Source: Moorena sp. SIO3I8 (GTDB lineage Bacteria; Cyanobacteriota; Cyanobacteriia; Cyanobacteriales; Coleofasciculaceae). From it: 43,307 nucleotides of DNA. The notes beneath the pieces are model-generated. The model did no database searches and had not been told where the DNA came from. It saw nothing but the letters and a program-made list of their open reading frames with translations. The stretch lies in assembly GCF_010692325.1 (NCBI RefSeq), contig NZ_JAAHHW010000045.1, positions 8,561-51,867 of the forward strand, in the 5' to 3' direction. This document shows, piece after piece, positions 1 to 8,440 of the stretch (its first letter is position 1; the number at the start of each line of letters is the position of its first letter). Position numbers and translations under genes: made by a program.

Positions 1-1260
1 GACAGAACAGTGCGTTTGTGGGACACAGAAACCGGTCAACTAATCCATACATTTGTTGGTCATACCAATAGTGTTACTGATATCGCTTTTAGTCCAGATG
101 GCAAACAGATTCTCAGTGGCAGTAACGACAACACAGTGCGTTTGTGGGACACAGAAACCGGTACACTAATTCATACATTAAAAGGTCATACCAGTTTTGT
201 CAATGATATCGCTTTTAGTCCAGATGGCAAACAGATTATCAGTGGCAGTTTTGACAACACAGTGCGTTTGTGGGACACAGAAACCGGTCTTCCTCTCCAT
301 AAATTAGAAGGTCATACTATATATGTCACTGATATCGCTTTTAGTCCAGATGGCAAACAGATTATCAGTGGCAGTCAAGACAGCACAGTGCGTTTGTGGG
401 ACACAGAAACCGGTACACTAATCCATACATTTGTTGGTCATAAAGCTGATGTCACTGATATCGCTTTTAGTCCAGATGGTAAACAGATTATCAGTGGTAG
501 TTTGGACAGAACAGTGCGTTTGTGGAACACAGAAACCGGTACACTAATTCATACATTAAAAGGTCATACACATTATGTCACTGATATCGCTTTTAGTCGA
601 GATGGCAAACAGATTCTCAGTGGCAGTTGGGACAGAACAGTGCGTTTGTGGGACACAGAAACCGGTCAACTAATCCATACATTTGTTGGTCATACCAATA
701 GTGTTACTGATATCGCTTTTAGTCCAGATGGCAAACAGATTCTCAGTGGCAGTAACGACAACACAGTGCGTTTGTGGGACACAGAAACCGGTACACTAAT
801 TCATACATTAAAAGGTCATACCAGTTTTGTCAATGATATCGCTTTTAGTCCAGATGGCAAACAGATTATCAGTGGCAGTTTTGACAACACAGTGCGTTTG
901 TGGGACACAGAAACCGGTCTTCCTCTCCATAAATTAGAAGGTCATACTATATATGTCACTGATATCGCTTTTAGTCCAGATGGCAAACAGATTATCAGTG
1001 GCAGTCAAGACAGCACAGTGCGTTTGTGGGACACAGAAACCGGTACACTAATCCATACATTTGTTGGTCATAAAGCTGATGTCACTGATATCGCTTTTAG
1101 TCCAGATGGTAAACAGATTATCAGTGGTAGTTTGGACAGAACAGTGCGTTTGTGGAACACAGAAACCGGTACACTAATTCATACATTAAAAGGTCATACA
1201 CATTATGTCAATGATATCGCTTTTAGTCGAGATGGCAAACAGATTCTCAGTGGCAGTTGG
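1..1260 (+). repeat. 630-bp tandem duplication (two copies) inside the WD40 gene
   Basis: Bases 1-630 and 631-1260 match almost perfectly; the only difference noticed is C versus A in GTCA(C/A)TGATATC near 580 and 1210. Each copy encodes five 42-residue WD40 blades, so the duplication keeps the frame and adds a whole five-blade unit. A third copy begins at 1261 but diverges after about 20 bases into the C-terminal tail. Further copies may lie upstream of the window. Confidence 0.93.
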
Positions 1261-1596
1261 GACAGAACAGTGCGTTTGTGGAACAATTACTCTTGGCAAG
1301 AGGCTTTAAAAGAGGCATGTGATCAGCTGCAATTTCATCCTGACCTCGTTGCACCTAAAAATAATAAAGCAGGAGAAGCTTGTCTTAAGCATGCCAGTTG
1401 GGAGGATAAAGCCAAAGCCGACTTTCTGGTAAGACAAGGTAGGGCAATTAGTTCACAAAAAGAGCCAAATATCAAGAGTGCTGTTAAAAAATTTAAAAAA
1501 GCGCAAAAACTCTATCCTGACATCGACCTCAATCCATATACAGAGGAAATAGATAAAGACCCAAAAACAGTAGCACAACAGTTGGCTTCAGAATGA
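1..1596 (+). CDS. WD40-repeat protein, C-terminal part (5' end outside window)
   Basis: The reading frame is open from base 1, so the start lies upstream. About ten 42-residue WD40 blades are visible, each with the pattern GH...V..IAFSPDGKQI.SGS.D.TVRLWD. They are followed by about 105 residues without blades (from SWQEALKEACDQLQFHP to the stop). That tail resembles the conserved ending of large cyanobacterial WD40 proteins, which often carry an N-terminal NTPase (NACHT/NB-ARC) or kinase domain; no such domain can be seen here. The blades should form beta-propellers that serve as a protein-interaction scaffold. The first and second sets of five blades are almost identical at DNA level. The ending is a normal TGA with no truncation. 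Sure of the WD40 family; the N-terminal domain and role are unknown. Confidence 0.93.
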   Translation, partial: DRTVRLWDTETGQLIHTFVGHTNSVTDIAFSPDGKQILSGSNDNTVRLWDTETGTLIHTLKGHTSFVNDIAFSPDGKQIISGSFDNTVRLWDTETGLPLHKLEGHTIYVTDIAFSPDGKQIISGSQDSTVRLWDTETGTLIHTFVGHKADVTDIAFSPDGKQIISGSLDRTVRLWNTETGTLIHTLKGHTHYVTDIAFSRDGKQILSGSWDRTVRLWDTETGQLIHTFVGHTNSVTDIAFSPDGKQILSGSNDNTVRLWDTETGTLIHTLKGHTSFVNDIAFSPDGKQIISGSFDNTVRLWDTETGLPLHKLEGHTIYVTDIAFSPDGKQIISGSQDSTVRLWDTETGTLIHTFVGHKADVTDIAFSPDGKQIISGSLDRTVRLWNTETGTLIHTLKGHTHYVNDIAFSRDGKQILSGSWDRTVRLWNNYSWQEALKEACDQLQFHPDLVAPKNNKAGEACLKHASWEDKAKADFLVRQGRAISSQKEPNIKSAVKKFKKAQKLYPDIDLNPYTEEIDKDPKTVAQQLASE

Positions 1597-1829
1597 AAAT
1601 AATCACATGCCTGTCCACAGAAAAATGAAGTAGGTGCTCAAGCCATGGCCTTTAGGCCACGCTACGCGAACGCCTGATCGGGTGCCTACCAACTAAATAG
1701 ATTACCATTAGAGCCGAAATCTTGGATAGATTATCGGCTACTTTGCGCTGCATCAAGACAGGAAATCAGCCTCAAATAAATCTGAAAAGCGCGTAGCGCT
1801 ATACCTCTGGCGACTCGATCAATAATTTG

Positions 1830-1858
1830 TTACAAAACTTTTTAAAATATGCTATAAT
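1830..1858 (+). promoter_or_regulatory. Candidate sigma70-type promoter
   Basis: TTACAA (1830-1835) and TATAAT (1853-1858) are separated by 17 bases. A second TATAAT lies at 1875-1880. The -35 match is weak (3 of 6). It lies just upstream of the strong hairpin at 1909-1949, which could be its transcript. Confidence 0.4.
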
Positions 1859-1884
1859 ATGCAATTTTTTATTGTATAATGAAA

Positions 1885-1980
1885 GTGTGGACAATCAAAT
1901 CCACGGGAAGAGCCAGCCTAAGAGTTTTCCTAGGCCACAGGCTGGCTCTGGGTACCCCTTAACGTAAAGGAGATAACTTC
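1885..1980 (+). ncRNA. Candidate structured leader or small RNA with a ribosome-binding site but no gene
   Basis: A small hairpin (GTGGA...TCCAC, about 1887-1904) is followed by a perfect 11-bp stem, AGAGCCAGCCT (1909-1919) pairing with AGGCTGGCTCT (1939-1949), across a 19-base loop. A strong Shine-Dalgarno-like AAAGGAGAT follows at 1966-1974. Where a start codon would be expected, the MITE-like element at 1981 begins. The arrangement looks like a 5' untranslated leader whose gene has been lost, or a stand-alone RNA. I recognise no known RNA family. Confidence 0.35.
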
Positions 1981-2111
1981 ATATTAGACTTCTTGCAGAA
2001 GTCGGGAACAGGGAACAGGGAATAGGGAACAGTGGACAAGAATTGTTCGCGTAGCGTGGCCTACGGCCAGGGAAACACTATCAGAAAAATACTTTTACAA
2101 GAGGTCTAATA
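1981..2111. mobile_element. MITE-like element with TATTAGAC(T/C)TCTTG terminal inverted repeats
   Basis: TATTAGACTTCTTG near the left end matches the reverse complement of CAAGAGGTCTAATA at the right end with one mismatch over 14 bases. The 130-bp interior has no coding capacity and holds GGGAACA-type heptamers and a GTTCGCGTAGCGTGGCC palindrome. No target-site duplication is evident. Confidence 0.6.
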
Positions 2112-2231
2112 AACACTTTGGCAAAGGGAGCAGGGAGCAGGGTAAAGAGGCAGTATTCAGAAAATTTTATTAGTTAAATTGCCTTATAACCCTTATTCAG
2201 CAAGCTTTATGAGTTTTTTTAACTGGAAATT

Positions 2232-2398
2232 TAGAGGTTGTCTGAGAAGTCTCATTTGCTACATCCAAGCCCCCTAAATCCCCCGAGCGAGCAATCCCTC
2301 GCTCGGGGGACTTTTAGAAGCAAATTGACTCTTCCCCCAAAGTTGGGGGGCTAGGGGGGCAAAATTCAGTATCAAAAAACTTTTCAGATATCCTCTTA
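2232..2398. mobile_element. MITE-like element containing a CCCCCTAAATCCCCC repeat
   Basis: The left end (2232-2251, TTAGAGGTTGTCTGAGAAGT or one base offset) and the reverse complement of the right end (2379-2398) agree at about 16 of 20 positions. Inside is a G/C-run repeat with arms CCCCCTAAATCCCCC and GGGGGGCTAGGGGGGC. A related internal motif occurs in the element at 29518-29631. The element is non-coding. Confidence 0.5.
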
Positions 2399-2625
2399 GC
2401 ATAGTAGGTACTGAAGAACCATATATTCAGATGCGTTCGCGAAGCGTGACCATTCGCGTAGCGTGGCCCAAAGGCCAAGGTCAATCGCATTTAGGGTTAG
2501 TTTTTTCTTTCATCATTAGTTTTTACTTTCATCACTTAATCTTTTAGTTAACTTTACTTACTCTTCAAAATTAAATCAAACAATGTTTGATTAACTATTG
2601 ATAGTCGTTTTTTATATCAATACCG

Positions 2626-3273
2626 ATGAAATTAACTCACATTAGTGCTTCTTTAGTATTCCTGGGAGCGATCGCCTTTGGCGCGGCTTCGCCGATCGCA
2701 GTTACTCCAGCTTATGGAGCCTCGGTATCCTTCACTCCGACTGGGTCACAATTAGACCAAGATGCCATCAATGACCTCCAAGTCAATGTTGGTGACACCA
2801 TTGATTTCTCTTTCGTGTTAGATACTAGCGGTCTCACCGCTAATTTACAGTCATTGGACATTCTTGTAGAACAAGATAGTACTGAGCTTGTTACTTTAGA
2901 AGGATTTAGGACAGATGCAGATATAGCTGCCTTTTCAGACTTTAGCGGGAGCCTAGTAGAAAACCCACCCTTTGGAATACCTACAGTACTTTTTCAACGT
3001 AGTGATTCAATTGGAGTTTCTCCAGACTCTATCTTAGATATAGTGAGGACAACTGACCAAGTACTGCCTGGGTTGAAGAATGATGGATTGCCTGACTTAG
3101 CAATTACTGTTACTTCTGCAATTGATGCTAATGGTATAGATGTAACCAGTATTTTTAAACCAGTTAGCCAAAGTCTTGATGTTCAGCCCGCCCCTGTTCC
3201 TGAAACCACATCACTGTTAGGTTTCTTAGGATTAGCTGCTGTGACTACTCTCACATCAAATCAAAGATTATGA
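2626..3273 (+). CDS. PEP-CTERM-type exported protein, C-terminus probably altered by the adjacent IS
   Basis: This 215-residue protein has an N-terminal signal peptide (MKL..., hydrophobic to about residue 30, likely cleaved after AYGA). The middle is a beta-rich domain with no recognised motif. The ending has a PEP-CTERM-like signal: VPETTSLLGFLGLAAVTTL, with T in place of the second P of the usual VPEP. Exosortase normally processes such tails at the cell envelope. The usual C-terminal Arg cluster is reduced to NQRL, and those last codons fall inside the terminal hairpin of the neighbouring IS200/IS605 element. The natural 3' end was probably replaced on insertion. The ATG follows an AT-rich leader. 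The signal peptide region contains a HIP1 octamer. Family call is fairly sure; function unknown. Confidence 0.75.
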   Translation: MKLTHISASLVFLGAIAFGAASPIAVTPAYGASVSFTPTGSQLDQDAINDLQVNVGDTIDFSFVLDTSGLTANLQSLDILVEQDSTELVTLEGFRTDADIAAFSDFSGSLVENPPFGIPTVLFQRSDSIGVSPDSILDIVRTTDQVLPGLKNDGLPDLAITVTSAIDANGIDVTSIFKPVSQSLDVQPAPVPETTSLLGFLGLAAVTTLTSNQRL

Positions 3274-4593
3274 TGTGGGCTTCTCAAACTCACGAATGAG
3301 ACTTGCTGCTCCTCGGCGGATGCCGACGCTACGCGAACGATATCCTGTACCGATTTACCACAGCCATTAAGCGGCAGTCCAACCGCCAATAGTCCACGAT
3401 TCAAAATGTTGATACCACTGTTCCAGTCGCGGTCAATTTTAACTTTACAACTGGAACAACAATGAATGCGTTCGCGCAGCGTCGGCTTCGCCGAATCGCT
3501 TAAAGTTTTTTCGACCCTAGAACCACAACTAAAACACTCGATACTTGTGGCACGTGGGTTAACTTCCTGAACTAACAAACCGCGTTTAACCGCCACTGCT
3601 TGCAATATTTCCAAGAATGCTCCCCAGGCCGCATCATGTATTGATTTTGCTAAATTAGTTCTAGCGAGTCCTTTGATGTTTAAATTTTCGTGAGCAATTA
3701 GGTCGTATTTACTACATAGCCAATGAGCAACCTGATAATGAAATTCCTTCCGGCAACGGGTTAAGTGAAGGTGCAACAAAGCTACTTTATGCTTTGATTT
3801 TTTCCAATTCTTAGAACCCTTGACGCGGCGCGACATTACTTTTTGAGCCTGAGCAAGTTTATCCTGAGCTTTCCTGTAAAACTGCGGAATAGGTACTGCC
3901 TCTCCGTCAGATGTGGTCAAAAATTTCTCTAGGCCAACGTCAATACCAACGGCAGACTTAACTGAATCTATGGATAGTAGTTCAGGTACAGTGTCGTCTT
4001 TCATTGAAAGACAGCAGTACCAACCATCAGCCTTCTTGACAATGGTGCATTGCTTAAGGACAAAACCCACGCCCTTCGGGCAAGCTTCGCTAACAGGCAA
4101 TGGTCGATGCATTACAACAGGCATTGACCCGATTCGACTTAACTTTAAAACACCATCAACCAAGTGTGCCCCAGCCTTAGAATTATTGACCCTAGGGAAT
4201 ACAAACGATCTAAGTTCTCCAGCTTTTTTAAAGCGAGGTCTACCCCCACGTTTACCACTTGCGTCAGGTCTTCTCCATCTTTCCCAGGCTTTGTTTAACC
4301 TTTGCAGATTAACTTGTTGAGTCTCTGCATAAATTTTTTTATATTCAGGAAACAGTCGTTTTGTCTCCTTAAGGGCTGTTTGTTGAGTGTAGTAATTTAC
4401 CTCTTCTGGAATCTCACCGATCGGCTCACTTACCAGACTACACCTATCAATCGGGGAACGAGTCCGATTGAGCCAATCAAGCCTTTGTCAAACATGCATA
4501 GTTCCAGTGGCGTCGAAGCAATTCGAGCCACCGTTCCATGGTGACAATTTGTTCAGGACTTGGCTTGATTCGGTAGCAGTAAGTGATTATCAT
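3261..4593 (-). pseudogene. tnpB: TnpB RNA-guided nuclease (IS605 OrfB) with one frameshift
   Basis: The frame begins at ATG 4593 (MIITYCYRIKPSPEQ) and hits TGA at 4477-4479 after 38 codons. The rest continues in another frame from about 4488 (QRLDWLNRTRSPIDR...) to the stop at 3261, so a single extra base near 4488-4494 explains the break. The fused product would be about 443 residues. RuvC residues remain: D in GIDVGLEKF, E in HENLNIKGL, D in DRDWNSGIN. The zinc ribbon has CFSC and, after a long spacer, CSSC. Two stretches derive from the genome's interspersed palindrome: the spacer in the zinc ribbon (about 3465-3505) and a C-terminal segment (about 3310-3340). An internal start could still give a shortened protein lacking the N-terminal domain. 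Confidence 0.88.
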
Positions 4594-4622
4594 ACTAGTA
4601 TTGTAGCATTTATCCTATAGTT

Positions 4623-4930
4623 ATGAAAGGTAATTATACAAAAGAAAACAGGTCTGTTTATCGTCTTACTATTACAAGGTGTACAGTAAGACGATAAACA
4701 GACGTCAAGTTAGATCACAACAAATTTTGATGTGGCCTACGGCCTCCGCTGCGCGAACAGGCGCGCAGCAAATCTGCTCTGAAACTTGTGTTAAGTGGGA
4801 ATGCAACCTGATAGAGTTGAACGGAGAAAGTGACCACCTCCATCTGCTCGTGGATCTCAATCCTAAAGTAGCTCCGGTTAAGTTAATAGCAAATATCAAA
4901 ACTGTAACCAGTAGATTGATTCGTTACTGA
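4623..4930 (+). pseudogene. tnpA: IS200/IS605 TnpA (Y1 transposase) remnant
   Basis: The start MKGNYTKENRSVYRL at 4623 resembles the TnpA N-terminus but stops at TAA after about 25 codons. The next frame (from 4679) reads NRRQVRSQQIL, then KWECNLIELNGESDHLHLLVDL with the HUH-type HLHLL motif, and ends KTVTSRLIRY. A stretch of the central region is missing, and a palindromic GGCCTACGGCC/GCGCGAACAGG repeat (about 4733-4775) sits inside. The catalytic tyrosine helix at the C-terminus is absent or cut short. Non-functional. Confidence 0.82.
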
Positions 4931-4967
4931 TTTTCTGAATACAAAAGGGCAGTTTTATGGCGATAAA

Positions 4968-5184
4968 AGGGAACAGGGAATCGGGAATCGGGAATCGGGA
5001 ATCGGGAATCGGGAATCGGGAAAAAATGCTTTGTATCTCATTAATATGAAAACCAATGGTGATTGATCAAAACACCAAAAAATTTGCCCATCTCCCCATC
5101 TCCCTATTTCCCCATCTCCCCATCTCCCCATCTCCCCATCTCCCCACACTTCCCTACTCCCTACTCCCTACTCCCTACTCCCTA
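4968..5184. repeat. Heptamer tandem repeats (STRR type)
   Basis: GGGAATC is repeated about seven times at 4975-5031. The complementary-sense runs CCCATCT and CCCTACT repeat at about 5089-5184. The two runs flank 55 bases of ordinary sequence just downstream of the lytic transglycosylase gene. The period is seven bases, like the STRR repeats described in filamentous cyanobacteria. Open frames here are artefacts. Confidence 0.85.
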
Positions 5185-5187
5185 AAA

Positions 5188-7383
5188 TTAATTGGATGAT
5201 GCTACGGATTTAGTAGCAGCGTGAGCTTCTACCATCCGGGAAATATCAGGATTATAGAGTCGCAAATAATTCCAATAATTACCAAACACTGTTTTCACGT
5301 AACCTTTGGTTTCTCGAAAGGGGATTTTTTCAATAAAGGCGTCGGGGTCACTAAAACCGTATCTATTCACCCATTTGGATACATTACCGGGACCGGCATT
5401 GTAACTGGCAACGGCTAATAGGGAGTTATTACTATTTTGTTGGTGGGTAAAGCTTAGATACCATGTCCCCAATTTAATGTTGTCATCAGGGTTTTTAAGA
5501 TTGTATTCTTTCAACTGGATTTTTTGGGCAACCCAACTACCTGTTGCTGGCATCACTTGCATTAAACCCATGGCACCAGCAACGGAACGGATTTCTGGTT
5601 CAAATCTAGACTCTTGGCGAATTAGGGCAGTTACGAGTAAGGGATTAAGCTCCCGTTGACCAGACCAGTTAACAATTGAATTTAGGAAAGGGAAGGGAAA
5701 TAGAGCATGCCAGTATTTTGGGTCGTCACGCAGTGCTGCCCATTCGGCTTGTTCTTGGGGAGTCTCTCGTCGTTTTAGGCTCCAGACTTGGTTAATGCCT
5801 TTGAGATTATCCCCAATCCCTAGCCGCAATAAACCATCACTAAATTGCTCTGAGACACTGAGTTCCTTACGGTCTCCTAATTCCACTTGCCACAGAGCCC
5901 AAGCATCCTGATCTTGACCAAGCTTGTACAGTTCTTTGAGAGTAGCAGAACCGTCGGTTAGTAAAGGTCTAGCTTGGGGTCTGACCACTTTTGGCATTAA
6001 GTAGCGCACGGAGGTGAAGTCCCCTACATTCCAGCCTAAATAGTTGGCCGACCGCCATGCATAGTAGGATTCTGGATAACGAGCTAGTACATGCTCAAAG
6101 GCAGCTTTAGCATCATTAGGACGCCCCAACTTACTTGCCCATCGACCTACCCAGAAGCCAGCTTGGGCAGCGATGTCACTATCGGGATTGTTGGTGGTAA
6201 TCGGTTGCGCCCATTGCCATGCTTGTTGTAGCTGGCCTTTTGCTGCTTTTTTTTGAGCCATTTGCCAACGATAATTAGCCGCAGCATCAGAACTAGCATA
6301 TTGGGTCAATACCGACTTCCGAGCTTGGCCAGCAGACACTTTGCTGTTGAGCTTTTCTAGGATTTTGGCTTTGTCGAGCAAGGCTTGAGGAGCTTCATCG
6401 GGATAATTCTGGATGACTTGATCCAGATAAGCTAAGGCTTCTGGTGGCTTAGATATACTAGCAAGACGCCTTAAGGCTAATCCGGTTTCTTTGGCATTGG
6501 GATAGGCGCTGATTAACTGTTGATAAAAGATTTTGCCTTTGGTTGCTTTGGTATCTAAATGAAGCCCTCGACCTGCCCGGTAGAGATTGCGGGGAGTGCG
6601 GGGGGCTTTAGCGTAGGCTTTACCAGCTTTGCCATATTTCCAGGTTTCCCAGTAACCAGTGCCAATCATTTCCCAGTCTTCGGGGGTGAGTTGCTCAGGG
6701 TACTTGTCAACGATCCGGTCTCGGATCTCCTGCATTCCTAAGGCTTTAGGAGTGTGCTTGGCTAAGAGTAATAGTAATGGGAGTTGGTTGGGATTGGCTT
6801 TGAGGCGCTGTCGGACAATTTCTAGAGTACGGGGATGGCTGGGAAATTTTGCGATCGCATCGTCCCAGTGCTTAGGATTAGATTTGCCTAGATGATAAAG
6901 GGCTTCTGCTGCCACTGCTTGGTTGGGGTACTTTTTCAGGATAGTACCCCAGGCTGCTGTAGCCTTAGCGCTATCCCCCATGGCTTGGTAAGCTTGAGCA
7001 CGTTTGAGGACAACGTGGGATGCTAAAACCGGATAATCTGACTCAAGTCCTTCGAGATGGTTTAGGGCTTGTTCTGGTTGATTTTGTTGAATTAAATCCG
7101 ATGCCAACAGATAACGGGCGCGATACTGTTCCCGAGACTTCGGACCGGAGGCAAAGGCATCTAGGTTAGTTGCTCGTTGTTGAGGTGGCAGGGAAACCAG
7201 CCGTGCTACAGCGGATTTGCCTGTTGACTCCGTTAAGCCTTGGCTGGCAGTCTTGTTTTCCTCTTTTTCCTCTAGTTGATTTGCTACGGTGACACCTAAG
7301 AATACAACTCCCAGGCATACTGATACCAATAACACTATGGCTCCAGCCAATAACCGAAATTGCTGTTTACGCTCTTTTAACAT
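5188..7383 (-). CDS. Lytic transglycosylase, Slt70-like, membrane-anchored
   Basis: A 731-residue protein with one N-terminal membrane segment (about residues 10-35), which places the rest on the periplasmic side. Residues about 70-540 are helical TPR-like repeats, as in the superhelical ring of Slt70. The SLT catalytic domain lies at about 570-710: the catalytic Glu is E591 in LIRQESRFEP, followed by GAMGLMQVMPATG and ASYNAGPGNVSKW. The enzyme cleaves the beta-1,4 bond between MurNAc and GlcNAc, giving 1,6-anhydro-MurNAc ends during wall turnover. Length fits the family. It stands alone, with a heptamer-repeat 3' flank and 1.5 kb of gene-free DNA upstream. No sign of damage. Confidence 0.95.
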   Translation of the reverse strand: MLKERKQQFRLLAGAIVLLVSVCLGVVFLGVTVANQLEEKEENKTASQGLTESTGKSAVARLVSLPPQQRATNLDAFASGPKSREQYRARYLLASDLIQQNQPEQALNHLEGLESDYPVLASHVVLKRAQAYQAMGDSAKATAAWGTILKKYPNQAVAAEALYHLGKSNPKHWDDAIAKFPSHPRTLEIVRQRLKANPNQLPLLLLLAKHTPKALGMQEIRDRIVDKYPEQLTPEDWEMIGTGYWETWKYGKAGKAYAKAPRTPRNLYRAGRGLHLDTKATKGKIFYQQLISAYPNAKETGLALRRLASISKPPEALAYLDQVIQNYPDEAPQALLDKAKILEKLNSKVSAGQARKSVLTQYASSDAAANYRWQMAQKKAAKGQLQQAWQWAQPITTNNPDSDIAAQAGFWVGRWASKLGRPNDAKAAFEHVLARYPESYYAWRSANYLGWNVGDFTSVRYLMPKVVRPQARPLLTDGSATLKELYKLGQDQDAWALWQVELGDRKELSVSEQFSDGLLRLGIGDNLKGINQVWSLKRRETPQEQAEWAALRDDPKYWHALFPFPFLNSIVNWSGQRELNPLLVTALIRQESRFEPEIRSVAGAMGLMQVMPATGSWVAQKIQLKEYNLKNPDDNIKLGTWYLSFTHQQNSNNSLLAVASYNAGPGNVSKWVNRYGFSDPDAFIEKIPFRETKGYVKTVFGNYWNYLRLYNPDISRMVEAHAATKSVASSN

Positions 7384-8095
7384 AAATCCTCACCCAACAA
7401 AGTTCAGCAGTTGAAAGTCTCTTAGCATATGACCCTTCACCAGGGGAATCTGGTTTCCCTCTTGAGTTATGAACCATTATAAAAATTTCTTGGCTAAGAA
7501 CCTGAAACCGTACTTAGTCAGAATTGGTCAGACTTGGTCAGATTTAACAGAGCACGAAGCCAGCAATAACTAGATAACTATGATAAGTATTATGGTAACT
7601 ATATTGTTTCTCATCCTGATGAGGCACATTATTCCCACCCTTCCCGCGCCCCATCCCACATCTTTGAACAAGGATAACTTGAAATTGTGGTGATTTATGG
7701 TAAGATTGCCTATAATTTTGTTATTTAGCGAAGGGAACAGGGAGTAGGGAGTAGGGAATAGGGAGTGGCGTAGTGGAATGACCACTCTTAAAGAGTGCAT
7801 TAGACAGAGGAGTCTTCATCAGTAGTTTCAAAAACAGCGGTTTTGGTGTTTGAGTTTGACTCGTGCATCTTCTGTGGTAAAACGCCAGGCGTTGCTGAAT
7901 AATAGAATGGTTAAGCAAAAACTGGGATTGTATGAAACTTTAAATAATAAATAAGAAGCCTGATTGATAACTTCAACATCTCTTGAGATTTAGAGTAACA
8001 CAGAGTTCGTCGATGTAGCCTAGCCAAGTAGTGTCTCAATCTCGTATTTTCACTCTCGATTCTAGTCATATAACTTTTTTTTGTTAAATGGTCAA

Positions 8096-8139
8096 TGTCA
8101 CTGATAAATATTTGATAAACAATATATTTATCAGTGACA
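8096..8139. promoter_or_regulatory. Perfect 16-bp inverted repeat
   Basis: TGTCACTGATAAATAT (8096-8111) is the exact reverse complement of ATATTTATCAGTGACA (8124-8139), with a 12-base AT-rich loop. There is no T-tract, so a simple terminator is less likely. An operator, or the end of a small palindromic element, is possible. Confidence 0.55.
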
Positions 8140-8162
8140 TACCAAAAGCTATGCCAGCCTTG

Positions 8163-8260
8163 TCTTGATGCAGTCGCTCATGGGGGAAACCACGGCAGTT
8201 GCTCATGGGGGGAACCCCCAAGACCGCACTGCCTCCCCAAGACCGCGCTGCATCGCTTTA
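8163..8260. repeat. Interspersed repeat, copy 1 (see 32744-32830)
   Basis: About 35 bases beginning TCTTGATGCAGTCGCTCATG are identical at 8163-8197 and around 32746-32780. Both are followed by related words (CCCCCAAGACCGC...CTCCCCAAGACCGC). A weaker relative (GCGATGCAGTCGG...) occurs near 38007. Non-coding. Confidence 0.7.
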
Positions 8261-8365
8261 CGATTTTCCAAAGCTTTTTAAAAGTTTCAGCACTACGGTC
8301 ACCAACTATAAAGTTTAAAATCCCGGGATACTTCTTGTCAGCTGCTGTCCTTTAAAGTTACCGTA

Positions 8366-8440
8366 GGAGAGGGTAGCCTTATTACAAAAGACTTAAAACT
8401 ATTACTCATAACCTGCCGACGCTCATTGGCTACCCTCTCC
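8366..8440. promoter_or_regulatory. 13-bp inverted repeat with about 50-base spacer
   Basis: GGAGAGGGTAGCC (8366-8378) pairs with GGCTACCCTCTCC (8428-8440). A T-rich run follows near 8467-8477. It could be a long stem in a transcript or the ends of a small element. There is no clear link to a gene; the ClC gene starts 510 bases downstream. Confidence 0.45.

Larger units (their letters stand above)
1597..2625. other. Gene-free interval of about 1 kb built from nested repeats
   Basis: No plausible coding frame was found. The interval contains two palindromic GTTCGCG-type repeats (about 1650-1680 and 2430-2485), a promoter-like pair with a stable hairpin (1830-1949), two MITE-like elements (1981-2111 and 2232-2398) and heptamer-type GGGAACA/GGGAGCA runs. 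The last 100 bases before 2626 are AT-rich and presumably hold the promoter of the PEP-CTERM gene. Confidence 0.7.
3252..4930. mobile_element. Decayed IS200/IS605-family insertion sequence (divergent tnpA and tnpB)
   Basis: Divergent remnants of a Y1 transposase (tnpA, plus strand) and tnpB (minus strand) are separated by 29 bases, the head-to-head IS605 arrangement. An imperfect palindrome, CACATCA (3252-3258) with TGATGTG (3271-3277), sits at the tnpB end and fits a subterminal IS hairpin. The tnpA end after 4930 is not clearly defined and runs into heptamer repeats. Both genes are broken, so the element should not transpose by itself. Confidence 0.7.

Noticed and set aside
3913-4544. Two plus-strand frames opposite tnpB
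   Set aside because: They are antisense to a recognisable TnpB with conserved residues on the other strand.
4968-5184. CRISPR array
   Set aside because: Repeats are contiguous heptamers with no unique spacers and no cas genes are present.
8134-8355. A 73-codon plus-strand frame (MTYQKLCQPCLD...)
   Set aside because: It lies over an interspersed repeat shared with 32744-32830 and has no protein-like composition or ribosome site.
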